A DNA stretch of 64,000 bases from Armigeres subalbatus (lineage: Eukaryota > Arthropoda > Insecta > Diptera > Culicidae). The stretch spans positions 233,494,371-233,558,370 of the forward strand of contig NC_085140.1 of NCBI RefSeq assembly GCF_024139115.2, given 5' to 3'. A program made the position numbers and the translations under genes. Shown here one piece after another: positions 13,262-25,200 of the stretch (positions are counted from its first letter, which is position 1; each line of letters opens with the position of its first letter). The notes below the pieces were generated by a model. It was not told the DNA's origin and did no database searches. It worked only from the letters and a program-made list of their open reading frames with translations.

Positions 13262-14245
13262 ATTAAGCCACCCGGAGTGGAAATTAATTACTATGTCTGA
13301 AACTTGATTATGCATATGTACAACATGTGATAGATTTAGTTCGGAAAAGGTATTGGAGGGTAACCGCCCCTTCGGTGGGGTTTGATCCCACGACCCCAGT
13401 TCGCATGACAGGTGCTTTCCCTACTAAGCTACGAAGGACCTCCGTCGTCCACCGCAGCTTAGCGGGTACTGATGAAACCAAATTCGCGAATACGAAAGTA
13501 ATGCCTCTACTCACTCTTATGGCAAAATCTCATTGCTATCTGTCAGACTGTGCGTGAAACATGGCCGCCAATCACCCCTTCTTGTTCCTCCACAGTAAAA
13601 TCCCATAAGGAACTGTCAGACTGTGCGTGAAGCATTTACCTTCGTAGTCGCGAATTCCCAGCACCAGGTACCAGCCGATCTCTCGCAATACATTTTCAGA
13701 ACTAACTCTCTCAAATGTATTTTTGTACACATCATGTCAACCAAGTAGGATGAGTATTTAGTATTGTCCGGCTCCTACACACTTGCTTCATCAGCAACGG
13801 CGCTCAATGAAGTACTTCTTGAGCGCGATCTCTCTTCGCTTGTGTGGTCGTGTTGGGATCTGACGACCAAACTGGCACAACCTCACACAACCCTACTTCA
13901 TTGAGCGCCGTTGCTGATGAAGCAAGTGTGTAGGAGCCGGACAATACTAAATACTCATCCTACTTGGTTGACATGATGTGTACAAAAATACATTTGAGAG
14001 AGTTAGTTCTGAAAATGTATTGCGAGAGATCGGTTGGTACCTGGTGCTGGGAATTTGGTTTCATCAGTACCCGCTAAGCTGCGGTGGACGACGGAGGTCC
14101 TTCGTAGCTTAGTAGGGAAAGCACCTGTCATGCGAACTGGGGTCGTGGGATCAAACCCCAGCGAAGGGGCGGTTACCCTCCAATACCTTTTCCGAACTAA
14201 ATCTATCACATGTTGTACATATGCATAATCAAGTTTCAGACACAT
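13262..14245. repeat. fold-back pair of a SINE-like repeat
   Basis: Two head-to-head copies: left arm 13290-13814 (minus, with a 168-bp insertion) and right arm 13893-14243 (plus), spacer about 78 bp. The copy has a perfect A box (TAGCTTAGTAGG) and a degenerate B box (GGATCAAACCCC), so it is tRNA-derived, possibly Feilai-like. A linear copy is at 47071-47561. Confidence 0.8.
13485..13652. mobile_element. 168-bp MITE with AATT duplication, inside a SINE-like copy
   Basis: AATT at 13481-13484 and 13653-13656. Ends CGCGAATACGAAAGTAA and, reverse-complemented, CGCGACTACGAAGGTAA. The empty site GGGAATTTGG is visible in the copies at 14049 and 47309. Contains a direct repeat CTGTCAGACTGTGCGTGAA. 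Confidence 0.85.
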
Positions 14246-14439
14246 TATTTTATGTTATCTCCAAAAGACATATACATTATTGTCAATATTAGATGTGTGA
14301 ACTTTGTCATCAAGATACACTATATCATATGGTAAAGGTCGCTGTCTTAATACCTTAAAAGGCTATGGTATTCTGGTAGAACTCAGAAGATGGAATGACT
14401 GAAAATTATTCATAAGGCAAAATGTATCTTCCTTAAATG

Positions 14440-14700
14440 TTAGCCGATATTAGGCTAAACATCATGTGCTGTCTTCTTCAAATGTTCGCATTTGCCCGGT
14501 ATAAGACAATATGTGTTGTTTCGTCTTCTTTAAATGTTCGAATTTGCCCGGTATAAGGCAAATTGTGATGTTTTGCCTTCTTTAAATATTTGCATTTGCC
14601 CGGTATAAAGCAAAAATGTTATGTTTTGCTTTCTTTAAATGTTTGCATTCGCCCGGTATAAGGCAAAGTGTGTTGTTTCGCATTCTTTACATACTGTCAT
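14440..14700. repeat. minisatellite of about 52-bp units, 4-5 copies
   Basis: Units contain CTTCTTTAAATGTTCGCATT and TGCCCGGTATAAGGCAAA. The complement resembles the unit at 23340-24010 (CCGGGCAAATGCGTGC..TTTAAAAGAAGG). Confidence 0.75.
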
Positions 14701-14701
14701 C

Positions 14702-14900
14702 GGGGGTAACAATGGGTCAAATGGGGGTGAGAATGGGTCACTGTTTCAACCTCTTAGAATGCCTGTAGATTGGATTGAATGCATCTGAGGGCAAGAAGAT
14801 TAAAATATAAGAGACTTTTTCAAACGATTTTGCTCTTCGTCCTACTGACTACCGGTGAAAGCGATGACCCATTCTCACCCCTAGACCCATTGTCACCCCC
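14702..14900. mobile_element. palindromic MITE, about 200 bp
   Basis: Ends GGGGGTAACAATGGGTCAA and TGACCC-type inverse (GACCCATTGTCACCCCC); the inner parts (GGGGGTGAGAATGGGTC and GACCCATTCTCACCCC) are inverted too. Confidence 0.7.
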
Positions 14901-15289
14901 GGTGCGGTGGCGGTAGTCGTATTTGTAAATATGTTTTGCTTAAAAACATATTTTTTGTTGGGATTTGAATTTATATGAGTATGGTGTAAACTCAATGATT
15001 ATTCGCTATACATAATAATTATAGGTGAATTTTGAGGCTTCACAAAGCTAAAGAACACATTATTGAACTACTTGTAACATTAGTAAAATTAAACCTGCAA
15101 ATTGGTATTAACCGCGAAAAGCTTCATCGCTGAATAGTACTAACCGCGGAATGGTATACCGCCAAATAATATAAACCGCGAAATGTTATACCGCGATATG
15201 ATACTGAACGCGAAATGGTAGACCGCGAACTGGTACACCGCAAAATGGTTAACCGCGGAATGTTTTACCGCGAAATGTCGTACAATCGA

Positions 15290-15930
15290 TTGAAAACGGT
15301 ATTTTCGTTATTGATCCATGTACATATTTATGATATTATCACACACTCACACATATTTCACCAAAAACATCCCCACAACTACACAAACGATTTCGCGCAA
15401 GAAATACACTTTATTAACGGTCACCAAATGCGTAAATTTCAAACTTCTGATCACTTAAACTTGTTTCTTCTAGTAACATAATATCATCAGACACCAGCCG
15501 AATCTATTTCTTGTGGGAACGAACAAAAACGTGACAGCAAATTTAAAAGCAACCATTCACGCGCATGACTTGCTGCGATCTCCGAATTATTATGGAAAAC
15601 GGTGTTGATCGATATGACGATAGTTCACGATTGGCGTTAACATTTTGGAAGTCCAATATTTTTTTTTATATATTTAGAATTACGTAAAATATGCATCAAT
15701 TTCCCAAGACCAGAGCTGTTTCCCAAATCGACATTTCCCCTGTTTGTCCTGAAAACGACTTGAAACGTGGATGCGCCTCTGCTGCTTATCGGCTGCTTTT
15801 CGAACAGGATCAATATGGTTACGATTTAACTACAAGGAGCAGTAACCCTATCTCTTGGAAATATGATAAATCACTACACAATGTATTTAATAGATGGTCA
15901 TGGTATGATTTACTTTCACATTAAATCATA
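15290..15930. other. AT-rich, no gene recognised
   Basis: A 77-codon frame at 15691-15924 has no recognisable domain and no exon context; the stretch leads into the probable 3'UTR of STK11IP. Confidence 0.45.
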
Positions 15931-15936
15931 TTTATT
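15931..15936 (-). terminator. candidate poly(A) signal for STK11IP
   Basis: AATAAA on the minus strand about 296 bases beyond the TGA stop at 16232-16234. It is the first clear hexamer I noticed downstream. No transcript support. Confidence 0.4.
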
Positions 15937-16231
15937 CAGGATCAGGTAGAAAATGATTATATTTTAAAATAAATTGAGACTGTCTATCACGATCATATTT
16001 CATCGTTCCTATGTACATTTTAGAATTGAAAAAAATGGTATAAATATTTTACAACACGATCGACAACACAAGTAATTCGTAAAATTTGTTTTTCAGTTAG
16101 ACCTAATATCACTTCCTAAAATATGTATACACAAGTCACATACTAGATATAAACACGCAAATTGTCATACATTTGATTCCAACCTAACTTATTTGATAGA
16201 AAAAAATATACGAAAACGTTTGAAATTTACA

Positions 16232-19200
16232 TCAATTGGTAATATTCTCGATTATGTTGCTATCATTGACCTGACTGGTATTAGAAACTATGCTACTATG
16301 GTTATTATTGCTGCTGCTATTTCCGCTACTATTGATCAAAGGCACTCCGAAAATCTTTTGCCAAGAGTTGCATATCGTCGATACGACACTTTCTTTGGCG
16401 GTGACTGTGGCGAAATCGATTCGCCATGTTTCGTATTTATCTTCCTTCTCATCGATGAAATTGAGACGACACGAAAGGCTATGAATGTCTTCGAGTTCGA
16501 TGAGATTCGACATTAGCTGCGTATATTTCGGTTCAATTTGATATTTACTATTTTCATTTAACCATTTTATGTCCGGCGCTAGATACAGTTGACTATCCGT
16601 TAGCAATAAAGTACACAACTGCAGACTTTGCAGCACATCATCGGAAAGCACTTCACAAAAGTTAATTACCATGAGAATTTTAACCATTTCACCACCAGTT
16701 GCTTTACCGAGCTTATTGGTAAGCAGCTCAGATGGCTGATAATCAAATGTACAGTATTCTGGGAGTGGATTATCTAAAAGTGCAATAAAACATATAAATT
16801 AAATATGTGTAAATAAAAAAATATCGGCGTTTGATTTAAAAAAAAACCATGGCTCATATTTATATATACAATTGAATCTCATAATTAAATCTCATATTAT
16901 TTGCTATCTTCACAGCGAGAGAATGATAATTCAATTTGTCGTGAAATTACCTGCAAAGAACAGAATCAAACAATCCGTCCTTAGAATGTCCTGAAGAATA
17001 ATGTGAATGCCACCTACTGCACTGATAAAGAATTTCATACCAATTTTCCATGGCAGTACTTGAGCAATCCCAACACGATCGATTGTACCAGACAGGTGTT
17101 TTTTCATCCAACTTGACGGATCATGACTACAAAGATAAAAAAAATTAAAATACAACCAACAGTACCCATATATCATCATACTTTTCCGAGGCTATCTTTT
17201 TCATAACATAGAACTTAGTGGTTGACATGATGAACAATCCATCAAAACCGGTTGGCCATTTATCCAGCTGATTTTCATCGAAGATTACACACGAAACAAG
17301 CCATTTCAGCGTTTCGTTCGTGTCTTCAAAAAGGTTCTGGTAGAGATACAGCTTCAAACGGTGGTCAACGTTGGCGTAGTCCGCGTAAGAATATTTGATG
17401 GGTTCGAAAGGCAAATTTGTGGGTGGATCCGACTTGATGGGTTTTGGCGTTTTGGACATCAGCATATTTGTGGATTGAAATAATCCGCCAAGTACGGCGC
17501 TAATAACCGAGTTATCAGGCTTCGATGCAGGCGAATCCAGACCTGGTTTTGTCAACGACGGTTCCTTCTTTGACTTTTCACTTTCTGTGGTCACTTCGGA
17601 TGAGCTGTTTTGCTTAGGATCTGTATTTAAAAATATTTAATTATCAAACGCAGATAAACAATTAACTAAATATGTCGTATTTTACGGCTAACTAACCGCA
17701 ACAGGACCTTATAGAAGTGGAATAGGGCAACAAGCAAAGGAATGTACGACTTGCGATTAGTAGCAGTATACTTAAATACCAGATAATATAACACAAACCC
17801 AATTGTCAGAAATAATATCCAAACCATAAGTAACCATAAATCAATTTTGTACGATCTCTAATGCAAAGAAGGGCCTTACCTTGATTTGTTTCATAGGCAG
17901 TGCACACACTATCCGTCACCGATCCCGATGAACTGCTTTCAGTTAGATTGGCTGCCGTTAGGAACGATTTTTTGTGGGACAGGACCGACTGGTTGGGCTT
18001 TGGTGTCACGCTATTCTCTTTGTCATTGACTGTGGCGTCTTCAAATTTTATAATTTTATTAAAGCTATTTGCTACCTTTACAATGAGATCATGAGTTGAC
18101 GTCTCTTGGTTGATGAGCGTCGTCGATATATTGTTTAGGCTATCGTCGCCTTGCACAACCTCCAAACCTGGTAACTGTAGATTCTTTCTTTCTTCTGAGT
18201 GTTTCCTACTTGGATGAAACCTGTAATAGTAGAACTGAAGTAGATAAAATTGTGATAATAATAACCTTAACATTACCCTCGATCCAGCACTTCAATGCTG
18301 CTTTGACTAGGGTTGCTAAGAACTTCTATGTCACTATCGTTGCCAATCAAATCCACATCCCGGTCACGTTCCGAATTAGTACTTCCTGCTACGCTACGGT
18401 TTGAGTCACAAGAGCTGCTTGGTTGTGAGATGCGGGAGCACGAGGAAGAATCATTCAGCGAACCAGTTGATCCTGTAAGCATTGGGAAGTAAATGATCGC
18501 TGTACGTGAACTACATGTCCGCAACATCGTGCAGAATACCACATCACTAAATGTGCGAAAGAAATCCGTCTGTTCAAAAGTGTGAAACATCTCCCAATTT
18601 GGAGGAAGTGACCACCGATGAACAACTGGTTCGGTAACATTCATTCACATCAACATACGAAAAGCACTAATATCTAATAATCTATTGCGTAATAATTTTG
18701 GACAATCAATTTCTCATATAAAGTTCATCAGAATATTTGGAGTCAATTGGGCTATTCTAATTTTTCGATATAAGTACTTTAACTACAAATACATTTAGAA
18801 TCAAGCTTCTTACTCGGTTTATTTTTCACCGGTGATTTCCATGCTTCCGGTAGTGCTGTTGATTTTTTAAGTTTTAGTTCAATACCATTCAATCGTGTAT
18901 TTGTGACGAGAAATATAAGTTAAATTAGTCAAAAATTGTTATTTTCTGAATGCTTTAAAATTACAAGGATACAAGTTATTAGAAATAAGAAAAAATGTGC
19001 GATGAACATATTTGTTTATTTTGAATATTTTACCAGAAGAATTCGAAAGAAAAGAAAGCAAACTGATTGTCTTCCTTAATCCTTTTTTGATCATGGTGAA
19101 ATACACCCACCCTATGCACTTCTGCTTCACAGCATGTTCCCCCTTCCTATGGACAACTATCCCCCTGCCGAAACAGGTCACTTGCACTGTGCGGAACTAC

Positions 19201-22200
19201 AATACTATACTAACTAGAATACTAACTGTCACCACACCGCCGAAATAAGCCACTGAAACTGCGATAGTACTATCGGAGAGACTCCGCATCAATTCTCCAG
19301 GGATTCCGCGAAAATCCTCCATTATAATGAAGCAAATCGTTGATGGATTCCGAAGCAAATATTCGAGGGATTCGGAAGCAAATCATTAAACGGTTTCTAA
19401 ACAAATCGTCGAATGGTTCCGAAGCAATTCGTCGAGGGATTCCGAAGTAAATCGTTGAGGAATTCCGAACTAAATATTCGAGGAATTCCGAAGCAAACCA
19501 TCGATGTTTTATGAAGCAAATCGTCAGAGGGATTCCGATCGTGGAGGGATTCCGAAGCAAATCATTGAGGGATTCCGAGGCAAAACGTCGAGAGGCTCCG
19601 AATTAAATATTCAAGGGATTCCGAAGCAAATCGTCGAAGAATTGTGAAACAAATCGTCAAGGAATTTCGAAACAAATCTTCAAACGACTCCGGAAGAATT
19701 CCGAAGCAAATCAACGAGAGATTCTGAAACAAATCATCCATGGATTATGAAGGGTATCCCCCACAGATTCCCAAGGGTATCCCTCAACGATACCGGAAGG
19801 AATCCCATGTAATTCTTCGGTATTCCGGTTGGAATATTTCGATGATTCTGAAAGGAATTCTTTAGAGATTCCAATGAAATTTTTTCTCGGATTTTGATGA
19901 GAATCCTTCTCGAATGACGATGGTAATTCAACCGTTTGTTTGAGAAACTGCATATGTAACATTTTTGGTCAAAATTAGATTTTTATATATTCTGAATCCT
20001 CGTCTGGAAATTTGGAAAAATACGAAAAATCCTTTTTTGTTCAGGAATGTGTGAATTTATTTTCGTTTGTTTGATAAACTACATATGTGCACGAACTTTG
20101 AAGAGCAATTATGGAGTACTGCTCAACTGCTAGTATTTTTTCGAACTGGAAGTGTCCCAGGATGTTGAGTTTCGCCAAAAACTATTGATCTGTATCGAAG
20201 AAACCAAAAGACTCGGTGCCAACCCAACAAGCAATTTTAGCTGAATAAGCTAGTTTTCTAGCTGAAGAGGACTGTTTTGTAGGAAATTTGATTAAAAACA
20301 GTTTTTTCTTATTATGTTTGAAACTTGTTTTATGCATATGTACAACTAGGGATCCTACATTCAGAGATATGCGAAAGCGGCCATCTTGAGCCAATCGAGC
20401 ATTGAGAGCTGTCAGAATCTGAGCCAAATGAACATTGTTATTGTTGCGGATTGAAAGGTATTGCGATTGTAATGAAAAATAATTTACGAAAAGTTTTGTC
20501 GAATAAACAATTTGTTTTACATTTGCAAGTTGAAGTAGTCTAGATGGTGCATGGTGCTTCGTTCATTTGTATTGCACTTTTATTTTAGTGATAATGCACT
20601 GTTGGACGTTAGATAACGAAATCTGAAAAGTCCATTATTCGCAAAGTCATGTTCGAGCTCCAACATTTGCGCCACGGCAAGTGCTGGCAGCGTTTGTTTA
20701 CGAAAGTAACAGCGTTGCTAAATCGTCTGGAAAAGTATTCGCACATCTCTTAATATAGGATCCCTATGTACAACGATTCTATGACACTGCCCCGAATGTC
20801 ACTAACCCGAATGTCACTAGCCCGAACGCCAGTACCCCGAAAGGCTATTGCCCCGAAAAACCCATTACCCCGAATGGTCACTACCCCGAATTACCATTAC
20901 CCCGAATGACCATTACCCCGAATTTGTCAAAAATAAAAACATGTACTCACTTTTCTTGCTCACTTTATTACTTTATTAGATTGCGTTTCAATAATGAAAT
21001 TGAAAATAGAAACTAATCAGTCAAAAATAACATAAGGTACAGTGGGGCAAGTGGGTAAAGAAAATCGTATATATCATGTTCATCAAGTCATAAAAGTTGA
21101 ATATAATATTGAAATTGATCATATTTATGACATAACGAATCATCTATCCAATCTTTATATGCCTGCGAACAAGATCATTGAAAAATACTTTTAGGATACA
21201 AAATATTTGGAAAACAAAAAAATCGGTTTCAAATTTTCACTTGCCCCACATGTGGGGTAAGTGAAAAAATGATTTTAAACGAGGATTTTTCAATATAAGA
21301 ACACATTTTCTGTTCATATATTTCATGCAAATGATAATTATACTGAACTAGTCGACCCGGCAGACGTTGTCCTGCACAGTGTTGTAAAATGTCATTTGCA
21401 TTCGTTTGTATAATTTTTCCAGAACTTGTTCAGAAGTTAACTATCGGTTCCTGAGGTATGTCAAACTTGTAGCCCTTATATGTGCCTACAACTTTGTCTA
21501 CTAAGGCATTGCTGTAAACATGTAATCCGGGGCGTGAGAGGCAAAATGTCATTCAAATGACATTTTGTCAAATGACACATGACATTTTGGAAAGTTTTCA
21601 TTCTCCAGTCTCAGATGTCCTGCATAGTAGGCGAAAATGCGCCTATGCGAAATTTCCATACGAATCTTTATTTCAGTTTTTCACAATTTACTCAACCCTA
21701 CCCGTGATTTTTGCATGAGGAAATATCATATAAACCCGTCGGAAACGATAACGAACATATCTGCTGAAGAAATGAAGAAAATTCTTCCAGCCGTTTTCGA
21801 GTTATGCGGATACGAACACAGACCATTTCATTTTTATTATATAGATAGACTAGTCGACCCTGCAGACGTTGTCCTGCATAGTAGGCGAGAATGTGCGTTC
21901 CGAACTGCCCATGCAAAGTTCGCATAGAAATCACAATTTTAGTTTTTCACGATTTGCTCAACTTTACTCGTAATTTTCGCATTAGGAAATATCATATAAA
22001 CCCGTCGGAAACGATAACGAACATATCTGCTGAAGAAATGAAAAAATCCATCCTGCCGTTTTCGAGTTATGCGGATACGAACACAGACCATTTCATTTTT
22101 ATATATAAGATAAGATGAATAGAGCATAACTGTGATCTGTTGTGATGCATTTTGACACTTCATGAAAATCAAAGGGCACTAGATTGCCTCCATTGAATGA

Positions 22201-25200
22201 TTTATTATGTTTTTATTTTTTCTTTACTTGAATTTTTTGAGATCTAATATCTCATCTCCATTTGTGTCTAACACTACTTTCTATTTCAGGTTTATAGTAA
22301 GATAATGAACATTGGCGATAATGCAGAGAAATTATCTTTGAAATATTCATCAAACCTAGAATCATATTGTGATTCATTAACAATCGACTTATGATTTCAG
22401 TAGAAGAGTCTACATTAACAAATGAATAAATTTTATAAATTTCAACTAAATAAACCATAATTGTTGATATATTTGCAATAGTAGTGATTCTTGTATTTGA
22501 GCTATATAAATAACATTTTTTCACGAATTATTTATGAAACATGGATTATTTAAAACACTGACACGCTTGACACTTTAGGTTCCAGATTTAGTATTACCAC
22601 GTATCACTAAAATAACCAAAAACCTTCGAATGAGTTCGAATTGGTATCATTTGTTTATATACGCTTAATAGAAATTATTTGTGTTTGGAAAAATTGAGAA
22701 ATGCATTCAGTGTCGGAAAATTTTCACTTGCCCCACCCATGGTAAAAAACAGGCAAAGCAATAAAATATTTTTTTCAATATGTTTGATGTTCATATCAAT
22801 ATTTTTGTGGCTGGAATTCAAAACTACAAAGAAAACCAACTTATCAATGCACTAATTGAATTTGTTATGGCAACCAACATAAAAAAATATTTGTATTTAT
22901 TGACACTCAAAACAACTTGTGCAAAAGATAAACTTGAAAGGTTAATAAACTTTTACTCTCGCATGTTGAAATGGTTCATTATTTCATGTTTCACTTATTC
23001 AACGCATTGATTTGAATGGCCTTGTATGATTGTGAAGTGAAATTGAATAATTCTGTGCTTCAGCAGTGAAATACTTGCGTTTTTTTCACTTACCCCATTT
23101 ACCCACTTACCCCACTGTACCTGATTCAAAATTCAAAATAAATAAAGTATGAGTCATTTACTCATCCGTCTTAGGGCCGATGCCCACGTAGCGATTTTTC
23201 AACGCTGCGTGCACGTGGCGTTGAAAAAACGCAGGTGTGCATCGGTGCGGCGACGCTGCGTTACCGCTTTTTCCCGATGCACACATGCGTCCTTTTAACG
23301 CCGTGTGCACGCAGCGTTGAAAAGACGCTACGTGGGCACCGGGCCTTATTCCGGGCTACCGCGTTGTTTAAAAAAGGAAACATTTGCTTTTTCGCCGCAT
23401 CCCGGTTAAATTCGTTCCTCTTCCACCTTATTCCGGGCAAATGCGTGCTTTAAAAGAAGGAGGCATTCACTCTCGCATTATTCCGGGCAAGTGGGTTCTT
23501 AAAAAGAAGGTGTCATTTACTCCCCCACTTTATTCCGGGAGATGCGTGCCTTTAATGAAGGAAGCATTAGCTTTAATGAAGGAAGCATTATTTCGGAGAA
23601 GCGGATGCTTTAAAAGAAGGTGTCATTTACTCTTTCACATTAGTTCGGGCAAATGCGTGTTTTAAAAAGAGGAGGCGTTCACTGTTTGTGCAGGCCTCTT
23701 TATTTTGGGCGAGCACGTGCTTCAAAGGGTGTCTTTTACTCTCCCACTGATGCGTGCTTTAAAAGAAAGAGAAATTCATTCTTTCGCATGATTCCAGGCA
23801 AGCACGTGCTTTAAAAGAAGGTGGTATTTATTCTCTCTTCTTTTTCCGGACAGATGCGTGCTTTAAAAGAAGGAGGCATTTACTCGCTCGCATTATTCTG
23901 GGCAGGCACGCTTTACAAGAAGGAGACATTCACTCTCAAATCTCATTCCGGGCATAAGTGCATAATTTGAAAGAAAAAAGTAATTTACTCTCTCGCCTTG
24001 TCCCGGGTAAGTGCGTTTATTGTACTAAGCGCATTAACATTAATTGTTGCTGAAGTTATTAATATCCTTTCCATAGACAGGACATGTATTAAAGAAGAAG
24101 AAATAATTGCTTATACTGAAAGCCACATCACAAATTTCTCGTGAAGGTCGTGAAGCCAGATTTGTTTTCATTCTCTTTGTGGGTCTCTATATAGATCTTG
24201 CTGACGTTAATCATCTTTCTCTTGTACGCGCACAGAATGGATAGGATTTGTTTTCATCGGGAAACGCTTCCGAAGCGTTTCCCGATGAAAACAAATCCTA
24301 TCTATTCTGTGCGCGTACAAGAGAAAGATGATCAAACATCAGCAAGCTCTATAAGCACCGTCTGTGGCAAGGTCTCTGGCATTCGCTCTTTCGCATTATC
24401 CCGAGCGTTCCCGGCTCAAATATTAGGATAATTGTTAGCATATGCAAAAGTAATAATTAAAATTTTTGCGTAATATATTTATATGATTTTCGGGGTAATG
24501 GCCTTTCTGGGTAGTGGCGTATTCGGGGTAGTGGTCATTCAGGGTAGTGACCTTTCGGGGTACTGGCGTTCGGGGTAGTGACATTCGGGGCAGTGACATT
24601 CGGGGCAGTGACATTCGGGTTAGTGTCATAGAACCATAATTCGGGCCTGGTGGCCTCACAACTGGATCTCAAACAACGAGCTCCGATAGCAACAGAAATT
24701 CGGGATCGGAAGTGGGGCTGGGTCGGCCACACTCTACGTAGGGGCGGAAGCGAAATCTGTAAACAAGCATTAGACTGGAACCCAGCGGGACATCGCAGCA
24801 GAGGCAGACCCAGAGGCTCATGGCGGCGAAGCCTCAATAAAGAAATAAAGGAAGTCCACCGAAATCTAACCTGGCAACAGGTTAAAGCGATAGCCGGACA
24901 ACGCTCAGAATGGAGATCTTTCAAGTCGGCCCTTTGCACCACCGGAGGTGTACAGGATCCATAAATCAAATAATCCGGATGGCACTGGTGGAGTTGAACT
25001 ATTTTAAACAGCAGTTCAGTTAAAATAGCGCCCAGTTAGCAAACTGCTGCTGTGGTTAGTGCAAACTATATGGTTAAAAAAAATCATTTTTGTTATATGG
25101 TTCCGATTAAAATATAAATGTCACAATGTTGAAGATAAACACTCAAAAGTGAATTTCTTAGATTTGAGCCTATGTTTAAATCATGTTTCTAACCTAACAA

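Larger units (their letters stand above)
12935..15285. mobile_element. element A: terminal inverted arrays of about 15-bp units
   Basis: Left array 12940-13070: nine units of 15-17 bp on TTCGCGGTA. Right array 15108-15280: the same units inverted (TACCGCGAA). Between them is a minisatellite of about 52-bp units (14440-14700) plus nested insertions: a SINE-like fold-back (13260-14245) and a palindromic MITE (14702-14900). No transposase frame and no target duplication resolved. Confidence 0.7.
20777..24625. mobile_element. element B: terminal inverted arrays of 15-16-bp units
   Basis: Left array 20777-20935 and right array 24490-24628 are inverted versions of one another, starting TTCTATGACACT. 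Units are 15-17 bp on CCCCGAATGACCATTA. Inside: a nested GGTAC element, a TTA MITE, a minisatellite of about 50-52-bp units and a 160-bp hairpin. No transposase frame. Confidence 0.75.

Noticed and set aside
13308..14245. Short frames in the SINE-like arms (PTTPVRMTGAFPTKLRRTS peptide)
   Set aside because: The same peptide recurs wherever the repeat occurs; it is non-coding repeat DNA.
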